Positions 44,909 to 53,306 of a stretch of 64,000 bases of DNA are shown here, piece by piece. Source of the DNA: an uncultured Shewanella sp. (GTDB lineage: Bacteria > Pseudomonadota > Gammaproteobacteria > Enterobacterales > Shewanellaceae); NCBI RefSeq assembly GCF_947497935.1, contig NZ_CANMIO010000006.1, forward strand, positions 62,001-126,000, written 5' to 3'. A program made the translations under genes and the position numbers. Positions within the stretch are counted from its first letter, which is position 1, and each line of letters begins with the position of its first letter. The notes under the pieces were generated by a model. It searched no databases and was not told where the DNA came from. It was given only the letters and a program-made list of their open reading frames with translations.

Positions 44909-47900
44909 ATGAAACGGATTGAGCCGACTCTTCAGCTAAAGTCAACGATTCAAAAGAACTATAACAGAGCGGTTTTTTACACCTATATCGGCGTAATCAT
45001 CATGGCTTTGGCGACGGCTTGGGTGTCATTCGACCGGCAAAAGGCTCAGCTGATCGAGCAGACAGAAGAGTTGGTTGAGCGTCATGTACTACAAGTAGAC
45101 TTGCTGCTTGAGTCGAGTATGAAAGCCGTGACCAGTCTGCGTAACGTTGCCGTCGACCATTTACGTTTAGGCGAATTGGTGCGTAAAGACCGACTGCCGC
45201 AATATGAAAAGTTTAATGAAAGTGGCCAATTCTTTACCTTGGAGCCTGCCTACGCCAAGAGTGGTGAGCCGTTTACCAACATGGGCCGCATTACCGGTTC
45301 TGGCTCGCTAAATGGTCGTAGTGACAAGTTCTATCAAGAGCTTGAGATGCTGTTTGAGCTTTCTCTGTCGTTCCCAGTGGCTAACGAAGCCGCGCCAAAA
45401 GCCTCATCGATTTACTACATCTCTAAGCGCCGCATCATGTCTTATTTCCCGTGGCCGTCAGATGAACAGCGTTTTCGCGATGAGCTGCTTAATAAGAAGC
45501 AGTTTCAGCTAGTCACGCCATCTAACAACCCTCAGCGCAGCGTCGCCTGGAGCCCTGCTTACGTTGAAGCTACGGGCAAAGGACTACTGACCACACTCGG
45601 GATCCCCATCTATCTAGAAGATGAGTTCATCGGCTCGATCAACTTAGATATGACCCTGGCTTCATTGCGTAAGCAAATTCGCCTCTATTTTAAAATGCCC
45701 GGCACAGTGATCTTGCTGGATCAGAACAACAATATTCTGACCCATAGCGATATCGATACCTCAGATGTTAATCGCGTCTATCACATCAGTCAGAAGATCC
45801 CATCGGAATTACACTCGATTCCTGAGTCTGAGCTATTCGATGCCCACGAAGGCATCATTCGTAACGGTTATTATATTCACTCTGTGGCACTACATAACGC
45901 GCCGTGGCGTTTGCTCTATCTGCAAGATGTCGATGAGCTATTTAAAGACTCATGGGAAAAACTGGAGCTAACTTTCGTGCTGGTGGTGATGGCGCTGTCG
46001 GTGCTAGTGACCGTGGTTCACTGGCTGACTCGTCGCTCGTTCGTTAATCCTGCCTCCAGATTGTTGACCCATCTAGAGGAGTGCTCGGCCGAGCCCATTA
46101 AGCCGCCAGAAAAGATCACCGTAGGTTGGGCCCCCTGGTTCCAATTGGTGAGCCGGATTTTTGAAGAGAACAAACAGTACACTCGTCACCTTGCGGAGCA
46201 AAATAGGCGACTCGATAAGCTGGTGGCCCAGCGTACCGAAAGGCTAAAAGACACCACCGAGCGCCGTGAGCAGGAATATGCCTTGCTGCGATCCTTACTG
46301 GATTCGATCCCAGAAGCGATTGTCTTTAAAGATAAAGAGGGGCGCTACCTAGGCTGTAACAAGTCAGCTGAGCGCATGCTGGGCTTTAGCGAGAGTGAAA
46401 TGATCGGCCAGCTCTCAGATGCCTTGACGGCCGATGAGCAGTCGGCTCGTATTCGCGCCGAAGATGAGCGCGTGCTGACCGAGAGAACGCCGCTTCGTTA
46501 CCAAGAGAAGGTGGAGCTTGCAGGTAAGCCTGTACTGCTCGACACCTTGAAGATCCCATTCTATAACCGCCGTGGTGAGCTACTGGGTTTGATTGCAGTA
46601 TGGCGCGATGTGACACGTGAATACGAGTCGGCAGAACAGCTACGTTTGTCGGAAGAGCGTTATCACCTTGCCATGGACGCGGTAGAAGACGGTCTGTGGG
46701 ACTGGTATTTAGACTCAGAGCAGATCATTTGTAACCCGGCTTACTATTCGATGCTGGGCTATAAGGTTAATGAGTTCCCAGCCTTAGTGTCGACTATCGA
46801 TGAGCTTATTCACCCGGACGATCGCATAAGAGTAGAAGAATATCGCGAGCAGTACCTTGCTAACCCAGTAGGTGCCTACGATATCGAATTTAGAATGCTA
46901 GGCAAGAGCGGTGAGTATCACTGGTTACTTTCTCGTGGTCGTGTAGTGGAGTATACCCCTAACAACCAGCCTAAACGTATGTTGGGTACTCACAAGGATA
47001 TTACTCGCCATAAACGCAACGAAGTGGCGATGCTCGAGGCTAAGCAGGACGCTGAGATGGCGAATCTATATAAGAGCGAATTTTTGGCCAACATGAGTCA
47101 TGAAATTCGTACGCCGATGAACGCTATTATCGGTATGTTACAGCTAGCGCAGCGTACCTCGCTCACGGCGCAGCAGAAAGATTACCTAGAGAAGGCGGGC
47201 TTCTCGGCGCACTCACTACTGCGGATCATCAACGACATCTTGGATTTCTCTAAGATCGAAGCGGGTAAGTTAGAGCTTGAGCGTGTGGCATTTCCGCTGG
47301 ATAAGGTGCTGGATCATGCGCTGGATCTTAACGCGCTGAAGGCGCAAGAGAAGGGCGTCGAGTTACTACTTTATGCACCTGTTACCGCTGGCTTGATCTT
47401 AGAGGGCGATCCGCTGCGTCTCGGCCAAGTACTGATTAACTTATTGTCGAATGCGGTGAAGTTTACTCAGTCCGGTGAGATTGAGCTTGGCTGTGAAGAT
47501 GTGGGTGAGCGCGATCATCGTATTACGCTTAAATTCTGGATCCGCGACACCGGGATCGGGATCAGTAAAGAGCAGCAAGCAACCTTGTTTGATGCCTTTG
47601 CTCAGGCCGATGGTTCTACCACGCGTAAATATGGTGGTACCGGACTTGGCTTATCTATCAGTAAGCACTTAGTGTCGCTGATGGGCGGTCAGATGCAGGT
47701 CGAGAGTGAAATGGGGGTGGGCAGTACCTTTAGCTTCACCATTAGCTTCGAGATTGCCGAAGAGGGTGAGGTGTTACCGCTAGTAGTGCCTGAGACTTTA
47801 GGCAACTTAAAGACCTTAGTTATCGACGATAACCCGACGGCGCTGCAGATCTATTCGAGTGTGATGCGAGACTTCCACTTTAATGTCGATACCGCGGCCA

Positions 47901-48613
47901 GTGGACCAGAAGGCTTATATAAACTGAGTAAGAGCCCTGTGGATCTGCTATTGCTCGACTGGATGATGCCAGAGATGGACGGTATCGAGGTGATCAAAGA
48001 GATCGATGAAATGGTGGCTGATGGCCGATTAGAAAGGCGGCCAATCATTATCATGATGACGGCTTACACCGCAGAGCCGATGCAAAAAGATGTAGAGGCG
48101 GCTAACGTTTTCGCCCTATTGCAGAAACCGTTTAAGGCCTCATCGCTATTCGATGAGATTATCTCGGCATTCGCCGATGAGCCGAGTTTAAATCCGCTAC
48201 CAGAGGCTAATGAAGAGGAAGCCGACCAAGACGCAGGCTATGTGCTGTTGGTGGAAGATAACTTTATTAACCAGCAGGTGGCGACCGAGCTGCTTAAGAG
48301 TGCGGGTTACACGGTCGACGTTGCCGAAAACGGTCAAATTGCCCTGGATATGCTCGATAAGGCCAAGTATGACGCTGTGTTGATGGATATTCAGATGCCG
48401 GTGATGGATGGTCTTACCGCGACCAAGGAGCTGAGAAAGCGTTACTCTGTCGATGAACTGCCAGTAATAGCAATGACGGCTCACGCCATGTCTGGTGACA
48501 GAGAGAAGAGCTTGGCAGCCGGAATGAACGCCCATATTACCAAACCCATTGTGCTTACCGAGTTGTTTGATACCCTGAGCCACTGGATCGGTGAGTGTGG
48601 CAGGAAATCTTAA
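44909..48613 (+). CDS. Hybrid sensor histidine kinase with cache, two PAS and two receiver domains
   Basis: 1234 residues. An N-terminal membrane helix (about 22-42) and a second (about 355-375) enclose a periplasmic cache-like sensor. Then come a coiled region, PAS 1 (about 455-565), PAS 2 with PAC (about 580-705), the dimerisation domain with phosphorylated His731 (SHEIRTPMNAIIGM), the ATPase domain (NLLSNAVKFT, IRDTGIGIS, GGTGLGLSIS), REC 1 (Asp1017, LLLLDWMMPEMDG) and REC 2 (Asp1160, AVLMDIQMPVMDG). No Hpt domain is present, so phosphate must pass to an external Hpt or regulator. No response regulator gene lies adjacent. Confidence 0.93.
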   Translation: MKRIEPTLQLKSTIQKNYNRAVFYTYIGVIIMALATAWVSFDRQKAQLIEQTEELVERHVLQVDLLLESSMKAVTSLRNVAVDHLRLGELVRKDRLPQYEKFNESGQFFTLEPAYAKSGEPFTNMGRITGSGSLNGRSDKFYQELEMLFELSLSFPVANEAAPKASSIYYISKRRIMSYFPWPSDEQRFRDELLNKKQFQLVTPSNNPQRSVAWSPAYVEATGKGLLTTLGIPIYLEDEFIGSINLDMTLASLRKQIRLYFKMPGTVILLDQNNNILTHSDIDTSDVNRVYHISQKIPSELHSIPESELFDAHEGIIRNGYYIHSVALHNAPWRLLYLQDVDELFKDSWEKLELTFVLVVMALSVLVTVVHWLTRRSFVNPASRLLTHLEECSAEPIKPPEKITVGWAPWFQLVSRIFEENKQYTRHLAEQNRRLDKLVAQRTERLKDTTERREQEYALLRSLLDSIPEAIVFKDKEGRYLGCNKSAERMLGFSESEMIGQLSDALTADEQSARIRAEDERVLTERTPLRYQEKVELAGKPVLLDTLKIPFYNRRGELLGLIAVWRDVTREYESAEQLRLSEERYHLAMDAVEDGLWDWYLDSEQIICNPAYYSMLGYKVNEFPALVSTIDELIHPDDRIRVEEYREQYLANPVGAYDIEFRMLGKSGEYHWLLSRGRVVEYTPNNQPKRMLGTHKDITRHKRNEVAMLEAKQDAEMANLYKSEFLANMSHEIRTPMNAIIGMLQLAQRTSLTAQQKDYLEKAGFSAHSLLRIINDILDFSKIEAGKLELERVAFPLDKVLDHALDLNALKAQEKGVELLLYAPVTAGLILEGDPLRLGQVLINLLSNAVKFTQSGEIELGCEDVGERDHRITLKFWIRDTGIGISKEQQATLFDAFAQADGSTTRKYGGTGLGLSISKHLVSLMGGQMQVESEMGVGSTFSFTISFEIAEEGEVLPLVVPETLGNLKTLVIDDNPTALQIYSSVMRDFHFNVDTAASGPEGLYKLSKSPVDLLLLDWMMPEMDGIEVIKEIDEMVADGRLERRPIIIMMTAYTAEPMQKDVEAANVFALLQKPFKASSLFDEIISAFADEPSLNPLPEANEEEADQDAGYVLLVEDNFINQQVATELLKSAGYTVDVAENGQIALDMLDKAKYDAVLMDIQMPVMDGLTATKELRKRYSVDELPVIAMTAHAMSGDREKSLAAGMNAHITKPIVLTELFDTLSHWIGECGRKS

Positions 48614-48674
48614 ATCGGAGCACTTAGCAGCGGCTTGAGCCAAACCTAAGTGATACTTGCTCAAATTGACCAAG

Positions 48675-48705
48675 ATAGGCTTGCTAAAGTGCAAGCCTAT
48701 TTATT
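48675..48705 (+). terminator. Hairpin terminator of the hybrid kinase gene
   Basis: ATAGGCTTGC and GCAAGCCTAT form a ten-base stem with a TAAAGT loop, followed by TTATT. It lies 62 bases past the kinase stop. Confidence 0.8.
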
Positions 48706-48803
48706 AAGCTAAACACCAAATCACTTTCAAGCTACTCATTAATAATAAAGGCTATTGTAAGTAAGCGAATACGATAGCGACCAACAAAGATCAAGGAGAT
48801 CGA

Positions 48804-51209
48804 ATGAGACCTTATAAGCTCGCGCTGGCAATCGCACTCGCCGTTGTGCCTATGACCAGTGCTGTGGCTGCCACCACAAATACAGCAACACTCATTAAAC
48901 AAAGTCAGGCAGCGACAGGTTTCATCAATCTGTTTTATGACAAAGCCTCGGGAGAACTTTACCTCGAAGCCAATAAGCTAGATCAACCTTTCCTAATGCT
49001 AACCAGCTTGCCTCATGGTGTCGGCTCTAATGATATCGGGCTAGACCGAGGTCAGTTAGGCCGCACTCGCATGGTGCAGTTTGAGCGTCATGGTCCCTAC
49101 CTGATTCTAAAGCAGCTTAATACTTACTACCGCGCCGATACCGATAATACCGCCGAGCAGCGAGCGGTAAAAGAAGCCTTTGCCGAGTCGGTTTTATGGC
49201 GTGGCAAGCTGATTACCGGTAAGCGTAATCTGGTGGCGATTAATGATCTGGTGGTTAAGGATCTGCACGGTATTAGCGATGTTTTAGAGCAAACTAAGCA
49301 GGGCAGCTATCAGTTAGATCAATCTAAGTCGCTGATCTTGCCTGAAGGGGTGAAATCCTTCGAGCGCAATAGCGACATCGATGTGCTGCTAACCTTCGAT
49401 GGTGCCAAAGCGGGTGAGTATGTTGCTCAGGTAACCCCTGATGCGAAACATCTCTCTGTGCGTCTGCGTTACTCATTTATTGCACTGCCAGAAGAGGGCT
49501 ATCAAGCTCGCGCTTATCATCCTCTAAGCGGTTACTTGTCGGATGAATACCTCGATTACGCCACCCGTGTCGATGAAGACATTCGTCAGCGCTTTTTACT
49601 GCGTCACCGACTCGAGAAGCTGACTCCAGGCTCGGCGCCAAGCCAAGTGGTTAAACCTATTACCTATTACCTCGACCCTGGCGTTCCAGAGCCAATTAGA
49701 ACCGCGCTGTTAGAAGGGGCAAGCTGGTGGGAAGATGCTTTCACCCATGCCGGTTTTATTAACGGATTTAAAGTCGAGCTATTGCCAGAAGATGCCGATC
49801 CACAGGATGTACGCTACAACATGATCCAGTGGGTGCACCGTGCGACTCGAGGTTGGTCTTACGGCTCTGCAGTAACAGATCCACGCACAGGTGAAATTAT
49901 TAAGGGGCATGTCACTCTTGGCAGCCAACGCGTGCGTCAAGATCATCTGATCGCCCGTGGCCTCACCGCAGGTTGGGAGGATAGAGTCGCAGCCGATGAT
50001 GCCTCCATGGATCTCGCGCTGGCGCGTATTCGTCAGTTATCAGCCCATGAGGTGGGACACACTTTAGGACTGGATCATAACTTCTCGTCATCGAGTAATA
50101 GCAACGCCTCGGTAATGGATTATCCACATCCTATGGTGACTATCAATGGCGATGAAATTGATATCAGTAAGCCTTATGATGAAGGCATTGGCGCTTGGGA
50201 TAAATACACCGTAGCCTACGGTTATGGCGAATACGGCACTGTTGAAGAAGAAGCGCAAGGGCTTGCTAATCTCAGAGACGATGTGGCTAAGCAAGGGCTC
50301 AGATATATCGGCGAGGCAGATTCGCGCTCGGCTGGGGCGAGTAATGCCTATGCCAGCCTTTGGGATAACGGCAGCGATCCCGTGGCCGAACTGGTTAGAC
50401 TCGGCGAAGTTCGCGCTAAGGCGATTGCAGATTTCTCTGCCGATGCACTACTAGCAGAGCAGCCACAAGGTGAGCTACAAGATGTGTTTGTGCCTATCTA
50501 CTTGCTGACGCGCTTTCAAATTGCTGCGGCGGCCAAGATGATTGGTGGCACCACCTATGACTATGGTGATGGAGTCGACAGCAAAACTTGGCACTATGTT
50601 GCCCCAGCGATTCAGTTGCAGGCACTTGAGGCCTTATTAGCGACCCTATCGCCAGATGAACTTGCCGTGGACGAGAAACTCGAGCAAGTGTTAGTGCCTA
50701 AGGCGGGTAACTATTATAAAACTCGCGAGAGCTTTGACTCTGGCCTAGGTGTGATAACCGATCCCTTAGGCATGGCGGAAGTGTTGAGCCGGTTAACCCT
50801 GTCGCAGATCTATGCTCCGGAGCGAATTAACCGCGTCAATCAGGCCTATTTAAGTGATAAGGAGCAGCTATCTGTTTCTAAGCTGACCGATAAGGTGCTC
50901 GCGAGTACTGTGTTTAGCGACATCCCTACCGGACCTGAGCTCGGTGTGTGGATGCGAGTCAATACCGTGACCATAGATAGCTTATTAGCGGCTTTGCATA
51001 ATCCTAAGACAAGACCTGAAGTGAAGGCACAATTAGCCGAGCGCTTAGCGTATACGGTAAAGCAGCTAAAGCGTAAGGTTAAGCGAGTGAGTGCCTATGA
51101 AGCCGCGCACTATTCATGGTTACAGCAAGGCATTGAAAAGGGGCTTAAGGATGCTAAGTACAAGCTGATTACTAAGCCGTTGGCACTGCCGCCGGGCTCG
51201 CCGATTTAA
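48804..51209 (+). CDS. Secreted zinc metalloprotease (DUF5117/DUF5118 type)
   Basis: 801 residues with signal peptide (cleavage near AVA, about residue 23). The N-terminal region (LINLFYDKASGELYLEANKLDQPFLMLTSLPHGVGSND-type, about 30-150) matches the DUF5117/5118 families. The zincin site is HEVGHTLGLDH (His415, Glu416, His419, His425), full HExxHxxGxxH metzincin motif, followed by VMDYPHP with the Met-turn-like Met. C-terminal helical domain to 800. It is probably a cell-surface or periplasmic peptidase of M10-like or M12-like type. Monocistronic, with a terminator. Confidence 0.88.
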   Translation: MRPYKLALAIALAVVPMTSAVAATTNTATLIKQSQAATGFINLFYDKASGELYLEANKLDQPFLMLTSLPHGVGSNDIGLDRGQLGRTRMVQFERHGPYLILKQLNTYYRADTDNTAEQRAVKEAFAESVLWRGKLITGKRNLVAINDLVVKDLHGISDVLEQTKQGSYQLDQSKSLILPEGVKSFERNSDIDVLLTFDGAKAGEYVAQVTPDAKHLSVRLRYSFIALPEEGYQARAYHPLSGYLSDEYLDYATRVDEDIRQRFLLRHRLEKLTPGSAPSQVVKPITYYLDPGVPEPIRTALLEGASWWEDAFTHAGFINGFKVELLPEDADPQDVRYNMIQWVHRATRGWSYGSAVTDPRTGEIIKGHVTLGSQRVRQDHLIARGLTAGWEDRVAADDASMDLALARIRQLSAHEVGHTLGLDHNFSSSSNSNASVMDYPHPMVTINGDEIDISKPYDEGIGAWDKYTVAYGYGEYGTVEEEAQGLANLRDDVAKQGLRYIGEADSRSAGASNAYASLWDNGSDPVAELVRLGEVRAKAIADFSADALLAEQPQGELQDVFVPIYLLTRFQIAAAAKMIGGTTYDYGDGVDSKTWHYVAPAIQLQALEALLATLSPDELAVDEKLEQVLVPKAGNYYKTRESFDSGLGVITDPLGMAEVLSRLTLSQIYAPERINRVNQAYLSDKEQLSVSKLTDKVLASTVFSDIPTGPELGVWMRVNTVTIDSLLAALHNPKTRPEVKAQLAERLAYTVKQLKRKVKRVSAYEAAHYSWLQQGIEKGLKDAKYKLITKPLALPPGSPI

Positions 51210-51238
51210 GCTAATTGCTAATTTAAATGGATAAGTTT

Positions 51239-51266
51239 AAAGGCGCGATTTATCGCGCCTTTTTGC
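51239..51266. terminator. Hairpin terminator after the metalloprotease gene
   Basis: AAAGGCGCGAT and ATCGCGCCTTT pair around two bases and are followed by more T, 30 bases past the stop. Confidence 0.9.
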
Positions 51267-51353
51267 ACTAAAAATTCAATAACTTGCTCTGTTAGTGGAA
51301 CTATCTTCCTACCCCTAGGTCTACTGGATAGATTTCATTTTACTTCTTCATTA

Positions 51354-51791
51354 ATGGCCAGACATTTAACTCATTGGGTATTACTCTTCTCCTTGCTGGG
51401 ACAGTTTCTTCTGACCCCAGCAATGGCGTTGCCCGATCAGTTACATCAGCTTGAAGATCACCTGCCACAATCCATTGTTCTGTCCGATATTGAGGCAAAC
51501 TTTGTTAAGAACGAGCTTGCGCAAAATGATGTGAGTGCCACCAATAAGGCCTCGAGCCTATTTAGCTTAATTGCAGAAATTGGCGACCAAGTTAACAACT
51601 CGATTTGTGAAGCAAGTTGCCAGATGTTGGCTTCGGGCCACTGTATGAATCACAGTACTTGCGCTCCAGGCTTGGGTTCAATGTGTGTTTTGTCGCTAAA
51701 ACAGAACATTAGCCGAGGTGGAGTCGACGGGCCAAGCTGGTCGGTTAAAACCGTTAAACTTCACATTGTTACGCCCCCTCCAATTGCATAA
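51354..51791 (+). CDS. Small exported protein with Cys pairs
   Basis: 145 residues: a signal peptide (cleavage after AMA, about residue 25), a helical acidic middle (LHQLEDHLPQSIVLSDIEANF) and a Cys-rich segment (SICEASCQMLASGHCMNHSTCAPGLGSMC, six Cys in about 30 residues) that can make several disulfides or bind a metal. Its tail ends TPPPIA. The composition faintly recalls DUF2946-type proteins, but I make no family call. It is 145 bases after the metalloprotease stop and just before the DFSK-repeat gene. Confidence 0.55.
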   Translation: MARHLTHWVLLFSLLGQFLLTPAMALPDQLHQLEDHLPQSIVLSDIEANFVKNELAQNDVSATNKASSLFSLIAEIGDQVNNSICEASCQMLASGHCMNHSTCAPGLGSMCVLSLKQNISRGGVDGPSWSVKTVKLHIVTPPPIA

Positions 51792-51928
51792 AGAGTCATT
51801 TTAAACCGATATTTTCAGGTTCAAATTGTATCAAAATGCAAAATTTGTGTCTTTTTTATTCTCTAAAACAAATAGATCATGTAGGCTGTTTGTTAAGTGA
51901 ATGTAGGCAAATAAGATTGGAGTTGTAT

Positions 51929-52246
51929 ATGAAGAAGTTAACCAGCGTAGCCTTAACACTAGCGATTGGCTGTATCTCTACCTCAGCAATGGCAGAACGA
52001 CCAGACTTTTCGAAGACATCAGCTGCACGTGCTGATTATGATTTTTCTAAAAATGTATCCGCAGCATCCCTGCAGTATAACAAAGTTGAACGCACCTCAA
52101 CTCGACACGATTTTTCAAAGACGTTAGCCGCAACTAGTGGTTATAGCTTTGCTAAGAATCCACATGTTGAGCCAGTGAAACACGCACATCCCTCTAGCCA
52201 GCACGATTTCTCTAAAACAGAAGCACTGCTCGATGCAAGTATGTAA
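51929..52246 (+). CDS. Secreted peptide with DFSK repeats
   Basis: 105 residues: signal peptide (cleavage after AMA, residue 22), then almost wholly five DFSK-like motifs: DFSK at 26-29, 38-41, 61-64 and 93-96, and SFAK at 73-76, each usually followed by T/N-rich spacers (DFSKTSAA, DFSKNVSAA, HDFSKTLAA, HDFSKTE). Ala, Ser and Lys rich, no Cys in the mature part. ATG at 51929 has GGAG seven bases upstream; the in-frame upstream ATG at 51836 adds a non-signal stretch. A terminator follows. Function unknown. Confidence 0.75.
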   Translation: MKKLTSVALTLAIGCISTSAMAERPDFSKTSAARADYDFSKNVSAASLQYNKVERTSTRHDFSKTLAATSGYSFAKNPHVEPVKHAHPSSQHDFSKTEALLDASM

Positions 52247-52265
52247 CGGTTAGATGTGAGTGAAG

Positions 52266-52292
52266 AGGGCTACTGACGAGTAGCCCTTTTTT
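52266..52292 (+). terminator. Hairpin terminator after the DFSK-repeat gene
   Basis: AGGGCTACT and AGTAGCCCT pair around GACG and lead into TTTTTT. It lies 20 bases past the stop. Confidence 0.9.
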
Positions 52293-52334
52293 ATGGCTGT
52301 AATTTAATGGCTGTAATTTAATGCCTGTAATTTA
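52293..52334. repeat. Three tandem copies of a 14-base unit
   Basis: ATGGCTGTAATTTA is present at 52293-52306, 52307-52320 and (with one change, G to C) 52321-52334. The array abuts the 3' end of the next gene on the minus strand and probably arose by slippage. Confidence 0.8.
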
Positions 52335-52337
52335 ATG

Positions 52338-52697
52338 CTAGTGGTGGCTAACCTCTGCATCATCTAGTTTTTTACCTAGCCGATAAGCGTCAATGACGCC
52401 AATCCCCCAAGCCAGAATAAAGCCGATGGTGGCAATATTGATCTGCAGCGCCTCGCTACCCACTGGTGCCTGAGTCACAGCGCTATAGATAGCATCGAGT
52501 TGCAGCGGGATCTCTCCATTGAGTATCTGCTGCGAGATCTGCTGTGCGCGCTCATAAGCATGCCACAGCAGAAAAGACAGAGCGGCAAGGGTACTCACTA
52601 ATAAGATGTTACCCATGGCGCGTTTTTTTAGATAAAAATGGCCACTGCCGGGGCAGACAAAGGCTGATAGCAGTGCTGCTTTTACAGAAGTTTTCAT
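52338..52697 (-). CDS. Small membrane protein
   Basis: 119 residues with about three helices (about 8-22, 28-45, 85-105) and the phrase LLSAFVCPGSGHFYLKKRAMGNILL near the N-terminus, like a loose membrane family of unknown role; a C-terminal motif GVIDAYRLGKKLD is also present. It lies 42 bases after the gene at 52740-53111 on the same strand, likely in the same operon. Confidence 0.65.
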   Translation of the reverse strand: MKTSVKAALLSAFVCPGSGHFYLKKRAMGNILLVSTLAALSFLLWHAYERAQQISQQILNGEIPLQLDAIYSAVTQAPVGSEALQINIATIGFILAWGIGVIDAYRLGKKLDDAEVSHH

Positions 52698-52739
52698 GGT
52701 GTCTTTATCGGTACCTTGATGAATAAGCTAATAGAAAGA

Positions 52740-53111
52740 TCATTCGAGATCGATACGGCGGATCGCGAGTTTAAGAAAGTCGACTTTCTGCAGCAGCTTA
52801 GCTTTTTGCTCAGCTTGGATCTTATCTAGATTATCTGAGCGATAGGCGCCTAGCTGACTCTCTGCCCCCTGCAGTTCCTGCACTAACCAGCCGCGGATCA
52901 TTACATAATATCGGCTGTCTGTACCGTACTCGCTAATTGTGGCCAAGGATGCATTAGATGGGTGCTTAATTGCATTATCGAGGGATTTTACCATCACGCC
53001 GATGCGGTATTCATCGGATGGTGTCGGCTCTGTGGCCATGGCTGGCAGAGTGAGTACCGAGCTTAATAGGATAAGGCTAGAAGCTATATTATTACGATAA
53101 GAGAAGAGCAT
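52740..53111 (-). CDS. Small periplasmic protein
   Basis: 123 residues: signal peptide (cleavage after AMA, about 27) then a hydrophilic helical domain (SDEYRIGVMVKSLDNAIKHP, ESQLGAYRSDNLDKIQAEQKAKLLQKVDFLKLAIRRIDLE). No Cys and no membrane helix in the mature part. Family not recognised. Probably co-transcribed with the next membrane protein gene. Confidence 0.6.
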   Translation of the reverse strand: MLFSYRNNIASSLILLSSVLTLPAMATEPTPSDEYRIGVMVKSLDNAIKHPSNASLATISEYGTDSRYYVMIRGWLVQELQGAESQLGAYRSDNLDKIQAEQKAKLLQKVDFLKLAIRRIDLE

Positions 53112-53216
53112 CTATCTACCTTGTATGGCAAGTTATGGATTAACAGTAACAGCCACGTAGTAGAAATACTCATAAATTTTTGTTTAATCGCTTTGGTTAG
53201 AGAAGAAAGAGAAAAA

Positions 53217-53248
53217 CCCTGACTAAGTGATAGCTCACTTAATCAGGG
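53217..53248 (-). terminator. Hairpin terminator of the RND operon
   Basis: CCCTGACTAAGTGA (53217-53230) and TCACTTAATCAGGG (53235-53248) pair with one mismatch around TAGC. On the minus strand a T-run (complement of 53212-53216) follows, and the hairpin is 58 bases past the RND permease stop. Confidence 0.88.
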
Positions 53249-53306
53249 GCGCCGGGAAGCAATTTGGGGTTGATGTTACTTTTTACTTAAGTGTCGACCT
53301 CCTTAT

